From Acetobacteraceae bacterium (GTDB lineage Bacteria; Pseudomonadota; Alphaproteobacteria; Acetobacterales; Acetobacteraceae): a DNA stretch of 7,872 nucleotides. Location: NCBI GenBank assembly GCA_947446625.1, contig CANFIE010000175.1, positions 1-7,872 on the forward strand. The letters are read 5' to 3'. Below are positions 1 through 4,667 of the stretch, in pieces; the stretch's first letter is position 1, and the number at the start of each line of letters is the position of its first letter. A model generated the notes under the pieces. The model was not told the DNA's origin and searched no databases. It was given only the letters and a program-made list of their open reading frames with translations. The translations under genes were made by a program, and so were the position numbers.

Positions 1-230
1 ATGTGGAATTGGTGGAAGCCAAGGGCACCGGCACCATCTACAGCTTCACCGTCATGCGCACGAAGGAGCCGTTCTCGGTTGCCTATGTAGAGCTCGACGA
101 AGGCCCGCGCCTGTTCACCAACATTGTTGATTGCGACCTCGACAGCCTGAAGATCGGCCAAAAAGTGAAGGTCGTGTTCAAGCCCACCCAGGAAGGGTCG
201 CCCCCGGCGACCATGTTCACCCCGGCATAA
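1..230 (+). CDS. DUF35 OB-fold protein, C-terminal part (5' end outside window)
   Basis: This is the 3' part of a gene that enters from the left edge; bases 1-2 belong to a split codon and the reading frame continues to a TAA at 228-230. The 75 visible residues match the OB-fold half of the DUF35 family (acyl-CoA-associated, ChsH2-like). The marks are the G-T-G-T-I-Y-S-F strand near the start, a central hydrophobic 'VAYVELDEGPRLFTNI' stretch, 'LKIGQKVKVVFKP', and the ending 'MFTPA'. Family members usually carry an N-terminal zinc ribbon with paired cysteines before this point, which would lie outside the window. DUF35 proteins are commonly encoded beside thiolase or lipid-transfer proteins and assist CoA-thioester chemistry, so a thiolase-like gene may lie just upstream. 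The internal GTG at position 3 is probably not the true start. Family assignment is fairly secure; the role is inferred. Confidence 0.8.
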   Translation, partial: VELVEAKGTGTIYSFTVMRTKEPFSVAYVELDEGPRLFTNIVDCDLDSLKIGQKVKVVFKPTQEGSPPATMFTPA

Positions 231-243
231 CCACAGCCGGACC

Positions 244-288
244 TGCAAAAAGGGGCGTCGCTGGCCAGGCCGGCGGCGCCCTTTTGCA
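244..288 (+). terminator. Hairpin terminator after DUF35 gene
   Basis: A long imperfect inverted repeat begins 13 nt after the TAA. The left arm starts TGCAAAAAGGGGCG and the right arm ends GGCGCCCTTTTGCA, with one or two bulged bases, G-T pairs and a loop around 265-268. The A-run on the left and the T-run on the right are part of the stem, so it could terminate in either direction. It closes the upstream transcription unit and separates it from the ATP-grasp gene. Confidence 0.7.
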
Positions 289-308
289 ATTCACACGGTG
301 GGATAGGT

Positions 309-327
309 GATATTTCCACCAAATATC
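309..327. promoter_or_regulatory. Inverted repeat GATATTT-N5-AAATATC
   Basis: A perfect 7-bp inverted repeat (309-315 and 321-327) with a 5-nt spacer sits in the AT-rich part of the gap between the DUF35 and ATP-grasp genes. Its symmetry and position upstream of the candidate promoter suggest a binding site for a dimeric regulator. No regulator is encoded in the window, so the function is inferred. Confidence 0.4.
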
Positions 328-390
328 CGGGAAATTGGCTTGTATTTCCCGCCACACAATCGCATTATTCTCGCACGCCATGGGAAATAC
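328..390. promoter_or_regulatory. Inverted repeat CGGGAAAT/ATTTCCCG with extra downstream half-site
   Basis: A perfect 8-bp inverted repeat (CGGGAAAT at 328-335, ATTTCCCG at 344-351, 8-nt spacer) directly abuts the repeat at 309-327. The right arm is also part of GTATTTCCC (342-350), which is matched in inverted orientation by GGGAAATAC at 382-390. There are therefore three related half-sites, two of which could pair alternatively. The group overlaps the candidate promoter at 340-368, as an operator would, or it could form alternative leader RNA stems. Function is not shown by sequence alone. Confidence 0.4.
340..368 (+). promoter_or_regulatory. Candidate sigma-70-type promoter for ATP-grasp gene
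   Basis: A TTGTAT box (340-345) and a CATTAT box (363-368) are separated by 17 nt, upstream of the ATP-grasp start at 425. The boxes match consensus at 3/6 and 4/6 positions, so this is a weak call supported mainly by spacing, local AT-richness and the lack of another promoter-like pair in the gap. Confidence 0.3.
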
Positions 391-410
391 ACAGCCACTC
401 CCACGGCACC

Positions 411-416
411 GAGGAG
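411..416 (+). promoter_or_regulatory. Shine-Dalgarno GAGGAG deciding the ATP-grasp start
   Basis: GAGGAG lies 8 nt upstream of the ATG at 425. It favours that start over the in-frame start at 335, which would add 30 residues, lacks a Shine-Dalgarno sequence and would place the inverted-repeat region inside the coding sequence. Confidence 0.75.
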
Positions 417-424
417 TTGCCGCG

Positions 425-1402
425 ATGACCCAGGTCCATGTTATTCACGAAAACACCGCGTGGATTGAGCCGCTGCGCCGCGAATTCGCCGCCATCGGCA
501 CCCCCTACAGCGAAATGTTCCTCGACCGCGGCATGCTCAACCTCAACGCCCCGCCGCCGCCCGGCGTATTCTACAACCGCATGAGCGCTTCCTCGCACAC
601 GCGCGGCCACACCTACGCGCCCGAATACGCCGCCGCCGTCATCGAATGGCTGGAGCGTCATGGCCGTACCGTGGTGAATGGTCGCCGCGCCCTGCAACTG
701 GAAGTCAGCAAGGTGGCGCAGTACCAGGCGCTGGACGCCTTCAATATCCCAACCCCCGCCACCATCGCCGTGGTCGGCACCGAGAACATCCCCGCCGCCG
801 CTGCCGAACTCGGCTTTCCGGTCATCCTGAAGCACAACCGCGCCGGCAAGGGCCTTGGCGTGCGCCTGGTGCTCTCGGCCCCGGCGCTGCAACAGGCTCT
901 GGCGCAGATCGACGGCGCCAACGACGAAAACAGCCAGCCGCGAGACGGCATCTGGCTGGTGCAGCGCTACATCGCCACGCCGCAGCCCTGCATCACCCGC
1001 GCTGAATTCGTCGGCGGCAAGTTTTTGTACGCCGTCCGCGTCGACACCTCCGAGGGCTTCGAGCTCTGCCCCGCCGATGTCTGCCAAATCCCCGATGGCA
1101 GCGTCTGCCCGGCGGTGGCCCCCAGCGCCAAGTTCCAGGTGCTGCAAGGCTTCACCCACCCGCTGATTCCGCGGTGGGAGGCCTTCCTGGCCGCCAACAA
1201 CATCGGCATCGGCGCCATCGAATTCGCCACCGACGCCGATGGCCAGGCCTGGTGCTACGACGTCAACACCAACACCAACTACAACCCGGAAGCCGAGCAG
1301 AAGGCCGGCGTCTCCGGCATGGGCGCCATTGCCCGCCACCTCACCGCCCTGCTACGCCGCAACCATTTCACCGGCAGCGCCGAGTACGCCTACGCCGCAT
1401 GA
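425..1402 (+). CDS. RimK-like ATP-grasp ligase
   Basis: A 325-residue protein of the ATP-grasp superfamily, closest in pattern to RimK/alpha-L-glutamate-ligase-like enzymes. These use ATP to activate a carboxylate as acyl phosphate and join it to an amine or thiol. The N-terminal pre-ATP-grasp part holds 'VFYNRMSASS' and 'WLERHGRTVVNG'. The ATP-binding part follows from 'SKVAQYQAL' through 'VILKHNRAGKGLGV', where Lys136 and the glycine-rich loop should contact ATP phosphates. Likely Mg2+ ligands are Glu266 in 'IGAIEFA', Asp279 and Asn281 in 'YDVNTNTNYN'; the usual E-x-N of RimK is replaced by D-V-N. The start is fixed by GAGGAG at 411-416. It has its own control region and is followed 65 nt later by a secreted hydrolase, possibly co-transcribed. 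Substrate and product are unknown; it is probably cytoplasmic. Superfamily assignment is strong and the specific reaction is open. Confidence 0.82.
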   Translation: MTQVHVIHENTAWIEPLRREFAAIGTPYSEMFLDRGMLNLNAPPPPGVFYNRMSASSHTRGHTYAPEYAAAVIEWLERHGRTVVNGRRALQLEVSKVAQYQALDAFNIPTPATIAVVGTENIPAAAAELGFPVILKHNRAGKGLGVRLVLSAPALQQALAQIDGANDENSQPRDGIWLVQRYIATPQPCITRAEFVGGKFLYAVRVDTSEGFELCPADVCQIPDGSVCPAVAPSAKFQVLQGFTHPLIPRWEAFLAANNIGIGAIEFATDADGQAWCYDVNTNTNYNPEAEQKAGVSGMGAIARHLTALLRRNHFTGSAEYAYAA

Positions 1403-1416
1403 TCCGTGCCGGCTTG

Positions 1417-1437
1417 CCGCGCCCTTACCGGGCGCGG
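1417..1437 (+). terminator. GC-rich intergenic stem-loop
   Basis: A perfect 8-bp inverted repeat, CCGCGCCC / GGGCGCGG, with loop TTACC begins 14 nt after the ATP-grasp stop. No T-run follows (the next bases are TAAATTCG), so it is at best a partial or pausing terminator, or an mRNA-stabilising intercistronic stem. Confidence 0.4.
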
Positions 1438-1445
1438 TAAATTCG

Positions 1446-1460
1446 CCTCCCCTCGGGAGG
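1446..1460 (+). promoter_or_regulatory. Shine-Dalgarno of hydrolase gene inside a small hairpin
   Basis: GGGAGG at 1455-1460 lies 7 nt before the ATG at 1468 and is the obvious ribosome binding site. It is perfectly complementary to CCTCCC at 1446-1451 across a 3-nt loop, so the leader RNA could hide its own Shine-Dalgarno sequence. Regulation by this hairpin is inference; the short stem may simply melt under an initiating ribosome. Confidence 0.45.
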
Positions 1461-1467
1461 CTCCCAC

Positions 1468-2817
1468 ATGCACCGCCGAACCCTGCTGCTGGCCGGCGGC
1501 CTGGCCCCCCTCGCCCGCCCCGCGCTGGCGCAACCGTCCGAGCCATCGGCCGAACCCACGCCCATCCTGTTCATCCACGGCAATGGCGACCATTCCGCCC
1601 TCTGGCTCACCACCCTCTGGCGGTTTGAGAGCAACGGCTACCCGCGCGACCGCCTGGCGACGCTCGACCTGGAAAATCCCCTGGCCCGAGACGACGACGA
1701 CATCCCCCAGGCGCTGCGCTCCTCGGCCGAGGATTTCGCCCGCGCCACCGCCCGCGCCGTCACCGCGCTGCGCCGCCGCACCGGCGCTGCCCGCGTGGCA
1801 CTGGTGGGCAACAGCCGCGGCGGCTTCCCCATCCGCCAACACATCGCCACCGCCGAAGGCGCGGCGGAAGTCTCGCACGCCATCCTCTGCGGCACTCCCA
1901 ACCACGGAGTCTGGGACACGGATTGGCGCACCGGCAGCGAGTTCAACGGCCGCTCCGCCGTGCTGCAGCGCCTCAACATCGGCCTTACGTCAGATGTTCC
2001 GCTGGGCACCGCCTGCCTGACGCTGCGCAGCGATTCGCAGGATCTTTACGCCCAGCCCGAGGGCCGCTTCATCGGCCGCCCCAGCACCCCCACCGGGGTG
2101 GATGCCACCAGCCCGGAACTGCGCGGCGCCACCAACATGGTGCTGCCGGGGCTGGACCATCGCGAAACCGCCTATAGCCCGCGCGCCTTCCGCGAGATCT
2201 TCCGCTTCATCACCGGCCGCGAACCCGCCAGCCTGGATATCGAACCCGAAGCTCGCCCGCGCATCAGCGGCCGCATCACCGCCACCCCGGGCGGCGTGCC
2301 CACCAACCGGCCCTTGCCCGGCGCCCAGGTGGAAATCTTCCGCGTCGACGCCACCGGCGCCCGCATCGGCCCGGCCCTGTACCAACGCATCGTGCGCGGC
2401 GACGGCGCCTGGGGGCCGGTACCGGTCAGCCCGGAATGGCCGCTGGAACTCGTGGTCAGCGCCGCCGAGCACCCCACCACGCATTACTACCGCCAGCCCT
2501 TCCTGCGCTCCTCCACCGTGGTGCAATTGCGCCCGGCCAGGCCGCCCAGCGCCGAGGACCAATTGGTGCCGGCCCTGGTGCTGTTCACCCGCCCGCGCGG
2601 CTATTTTGGCATTCCGCGCGACGTGGTGCTGCTGGACGGCACCGAGCCAGACTACACCCAGGTGCCGCGCGGCGTGCCGGCCAGCGCCGTCATCACCGCT
2701 CGGCTCAGCGCCGAGCGCATCGGCACGCCCATTACCGCCCTGTTCAACCACCAGCGCATGGCCGGCCGCGCCTGGCCCGGCGCCGAGGGCCGCATCGCGG
2801 TGCTGGAGTTGAACTGA
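1468..2817 (+). CDS. Secreted alpha/beta hydrolase (lipase/esterase-like) with C-terminal extension
   Basis: A 449-residue protein with an N-terminal export signal: His-Arg-Arg followed by a hydrophobic stretch and a likely cleavage site after Ala-Leu-Ala at residue 21. The twin arginines hint at Tat, but the full Tat consensus is absent. The alpha/beta hydrolase core covers about residues 30-250. It contains the oxyanion-hole segment H37-G-N-G-D, the nucleophile elbow G-N-S-R-G with Ser116, a likely acidic residue at Asp189 or Asp192, and a catalytic His at 231 in 'GLDHRET'. Residues from about 260 to the end form a beta-rich region starting 'RISGRITATPGG' that resembles a carboxypeptidase-regulatory-like or lipase C-terminal beta domain. 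It probably acts in the periplasm or outside the cell on esters, for example lipids or polyester oligomers; the substrate is not determined. Its stop lies only 4 nt from the stop of the convergent ABM gene. Fold assignment is confident and substrate is open. Confidence 0.8.
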   Translation: MHRRTLLLAGGLAPLARPALAQPSEPSAEPTPILFIHGNGDHSALWLTTLWRFESNGYPRDRLATLDLENPLARDDDDIPQALRSSAEDFARATARAVTALRRRTGAARVALVGNSRGGFPIRQHIATAEGAAEVSHAILCGTPNHGVWDTDWRTGSEFNGRSAVLQRLNIGLTSDVPLGTACLTLRSDSQDLYAQPEGRFIGRPSTPTGVDATSPELRGATNMVLPGLDHRETAYSPRAFREIFRFITGREPASLDIEPEARPRISGRITATPGGVPTNRPLPGAQVEIFRVDATGARIGPALYQRIVRGDGAWGPVPVSPEWPLELVVSAAEHPTTHYYRQPFLRSSTVVQLRPARPPSAEDQLVPALVLFTRPRGYFGIPRDVVLLDGTEPDYTQVPRGVPASAVITARLSAERIGTPITALFNHQRMAGRAWPGAEGRIAVLELN

Positions 2818-2821
2818 AGCG

Positions 2822-3118
2822 TCACATCTCGCAGATGGTAATCTTGCGATCGCTGATCAGGTCCGTATAGGCCTCGCGAACCTTGGCCAAACGCGGGTTG
2901 GCGCCATGCGCCTTGAAGGCCGCGTCGTCCTTGTACACTTCCACCAGGCACACCTTGGAAAGGTCCGCGCCTTCCTTGCCCTTCGGCTGCAGCACGTCGA
3001 ACTGCATGCAGCCCGGCTCCTCCTGCTTGGTCAGCTTGGCATGCTCACGAATAATGGCGTCAAACGCCGCGTGGCTACCCGGCTTGATGCTGAACTCAAC
3101 AATCAGTGCAACGGCCAT
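2822..3118 (-). CDS. Antibiotic biosynthesis monooxygenase (ABM) domain protein, putative quinol monooxygenase-like
   Basis: A 98-residue single-domain protein of the ABM dimeric alpha+beta barrel family, which includes YgiN and LsrG. Family hallmarks are 'VEFSIKPGSHAAFDAII' near the N-terminus, 'EEPGCMQFDVLQP' in the middle, and 'LVEVYKDDAAFKAHGANP' towards the end, including the conserved His of the last motif. Members include cofactor-free oxygenases of quinol-like aromatics as well as isomerases such as LsrG, so 'monooxygenase' is a family name rather than a proven activity. Its Shine-Dalgarno AAGGGA (3128-3133 on the minus strand) overlaps the stop codon of the Rieske gene, only 14 nt upstream, which suggests translational coupling. 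It is the last gene of the four-gene operon and ends 4 nt from the convergent hydrolase gene, with no terminator visible between them. Confidence 0.85.
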   Translation of the reverse strand: MAVALIVEFSIKPGSHAAFDAIIREHAKLTKQEEPGCMQFDVLQPKGKEGADLSKVCLVEVYKDDAAFKAHGANPRLAKVREAYTDLISDRKITICEM

Positions 3119-3132
3119 GTCAAAGCGTCCCT

Positions 3133-3546
3133 TCAGGTTTCAATCACTACGTAGTTGTCTTCCACGGTCACCGGCAGGGTTTCCGCCTTGTACGGCCCCT
3201 GCTGCAATTCGGCGCCGCTTTCCACATGCGCGGGGTATTGCCGCACCTTCACCTTCTGCGGGTCAAACCAGCTTTGCCCGGTGCGAATGTCGAATTCCCA
3301 GTAATGCCAAGGGCAGCGCACCATCTCGCCACGCCGGCTGTAGTGGTACACGCCGGGTTCGGGAGACGTCACATGCCCCGAGATGGTGCCGCCGCACAGG
3401 CTGGCGCCCTGGTGCGGGCATTTATCCACCAGCGCGAAGAACTCGCCGCCCAGGTTGAACAGCGCCACCGGCCGGCCCCCGGCCTCCACGCGCTTGTGCT
3501 CACCGGGCGGAATATCCGCCGCCCGGGCCACCACCCACCGTGCCAC
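3133..3546 (-). CDS. Rieske [2Fe-2S] ferredoxin-like protein
   Basis: A 137-residue soluble protein that is essentially one Rieske domain. The cluster ligands are visible as C43-P-H45 and C78-P-W-H81. No membrane segment or oxygenase catalytic domain is attached, so it should act as a cytoplasmic electron carrier or small Rieske subunit. The 32 residues between H45 and C78 are about twice the usual 15-17 of classic Rieske ferredoxins; the insertion holds 'SGHVTSPEPG' and 'YHYSRRGEMVR'. From memory, a comparable insertion occurs in other Rieske proteins encoded beside amidohydrolases. The start is a GTG, 3 nt after the upstream amidohydrolase stop, with only a weak AGG as Shine-Dalgarno, so translation probably depends on coupling. 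GTGs at codons 5 and 6 are alternative starts. It lies in the same reading frame as the upstream gene. No Rieske oxygenase partner is in the window. Confidence 0.88.
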   Translation of the reverse strand: MARWVVARAADIPPGEHKRVEAGGRPVALFNLGGEFFALVDKCPHQGASLCGGTISGHVTSPEPGVYHYSRRGEMVRCPWHYWEFDIRTGQSWFDPQKVKVRQYPAHVESGAELQQGPYKAETLPVTVEDNYVVIET

Positions 3547-3549
3547 AGC

Positions 3550-4659
3550 CTAAAGGCCGTACAGCTTGATGGCGTTGCCGCCATAGATGTCGCGCCGCTT
3601 CTCCGCGCTGATCGCCCCGCTCAACGCCAGCAAGGGGTCGTCAAAATCCCAGTGCGGATAATCGGAGGCGAACAAAATCTTGTCCCAGCCAATCCATTCC
3701 ATGATGTCGAGGATATGCTCCGGCCGCTCCGGGTCCTCCATCGGCTGAGTGGAAACCCAGACATGGTCACGGATATATTCGCTCGGCTTGCGGCGCAGAT
3801 GCGGCACTTCGCTGCGCAGCCGCTTCCAGCTCTGGTCCAGCCGCCAGGCCACGCTCGGCACCCAGGCGAAGCCGCACTCAATCAGCACCACCTTCAGCTT
3901 CGGGAAGCGCTCGAACACCCCCTCCACCACCAGGCTCGCCAACTGGTTCTGCGCGCTCACCGCGTGCTCGCTCACTTCCTCAATGTAGAAGCTCGGCCAG
4001 CCGCCATTGGTCATCGCCCAGCCGGAATAGCCAAAGGCATGAAACGCCACCGGCAACCCGGCCGCCTCGGCGGCTTCGTAAATCGGCCAGTACCGGCTTT
4101 TGCCGCACGGCTCGGCGGTGCGGCTCATCATCAGCACCTGGCAGAAATTCGGGTCCCCGGCGCGCAGGTTGATCTCCTTGGCGCTGGCCGGACCGTCATC
4201 ATACGGCACCACCACGCTGGCGCGCAGGCGGCTATCCTTGCGGGTCCATTCCGCCAGTTGCCACTCATTCACCGCATGCGCCATGGCGGCGCTGAACTCG
4301 TTGTTGTTGTCGCCCTGCCCGCTCGGCTGCAACGGGTTCAGCACGCCCATATCCACGCCGTACTGGTCCAGCAGCTGAAAGCGCAGGAAGTCGATATCAC
4401 TCGCCGGCGTCCCACCTGTCGGCGGCCAGGCGTCGCGCCGGCAGGCCAGCGGCTGCGCCTTGGGGAATGGCGGCTGCCCACCGGTAAAGCCATGCCGCGC
4501 CCGAATGCCATAGGTGGCCAGGTATTCCTGCCAGCGCTTGCTCAGCCAGGGGTTCAGGTCGGTGGGCTTCTTCATCCGCGGATGAATATCCACATCCACC
4601 AGGCCCAGCGTGGCGGCGGGCGGCTTGGACTTGCCACGGATCGGCTGGATGACGTTCAT
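3550..4659 (-). CDS. Amidohydrolase-2 family protein B (ACMSD/decarboxylase-like)
   Basis: A 369-residue TIM-barrel metal-dependent hydrolase of the amidohydrolase-2 family, which includes ACMSD, gamma-resorcylate decarboxylase and related C-C or C-N cleaving enzymes. The first metal motif reads D24-I-H26 instead of H-x-H, a variant seen in several decarboxylase-like branches. Other expected active-site residues are H207 in 'VAFHAFG', an acidic residue at E261 in 'LIECGFAW' and D333 in 'FASDYPHWD', the last normally a metal ligand or general base. It is a diverged paralog of the gene just upstream in the operon, sharing 'LLDQYGVDM', 'AEWTRKDSRLRAS' and 'SDYPHWD'. The ATG at 4659 has AAAGGA 8 nt upstream, inside the end of the preceding gene. 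It ends with a TAG in frame with the following Rieske gene. Substrate cannot be named; hydrolysis and decarboxylation are both possible. Confidence 0.85.
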   Translation of the reverse strand: MNVIQPIRGKSKPPAATLGLVDVDIHPRMKKPTDLNPWLSKRWQEYLATYGIRARHGFTGGQPPFPKAQPLACRRDAWPPTGGTPASDIDFLRFQLLDQYGVDMGVLNPLQPSGQGDNNNEFSAAMAHAVNEWQLAEWTRKDSRLRASVVVPYDDGPASAKEINLRAGDPNFCQVLMMSRTAEPCGKSRYWPIYEAAEAAGLPVAFHAFGYSGWAMTNGGWPSFYIEEVSEHAVSAQNQLASLVVEGVFERFPKLKVVLIECGFAWVPSVAWRLDQSWKRLRSEVPHLRRKPSEYIRDHVWVSTQPMEDPERPEHILDIMEWIGWDKILFASDYPHWDFDDPLLALSGAISAEKRRDIYGGNAIKLYGL

Positions 4660-4667
4660 GCGGTCAT
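4657..4667 (-). other. Start/stop junction with a three-codon mini-ORF between the two amidohydrolases
   Basis: On the minus strand the TGA of amidohydrolase A overlaps an ATG (ATGA at 4667-4664). That ATG opens a mini-ORF Met-Thr-Ala-stop whose own TGA overlaps the ATG of amidohydrolase B (ATGA at 4659-4656). The AAAGGA just upstream could serve the amidohydrolase B start. The arrangement would suit ribosome reinitiation and stoichiometric output of the two enzymes. Whether the mini-ORF is translated is unknown. Confidence 0.4.

Noticed and set aside
335..424. Thirty-residue N-terminal extension of the ATP-grasp protein
   Set aside because: No Shine-Dalgarno, no family-like sequence, and it would cover the inverted repeats. 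The ATG at 425 with GAGGAG upstream is much better.
365..1339. 324-codon minus-strand frame opposite the ATP-grasp gene
   Set aside because: Gly/Ala/Val-rich antisense shadow without domain motifs. The opposite strand has a clear ATP-grasp protein with a good Shine-Dalgarno.
1990..2751. 253-codon minus-strand frame opposite the secreted hydrolase
   Set aside because: Gly/Ala-rich shadow frame; the plus strand encodes an intact hydrolase through this region.
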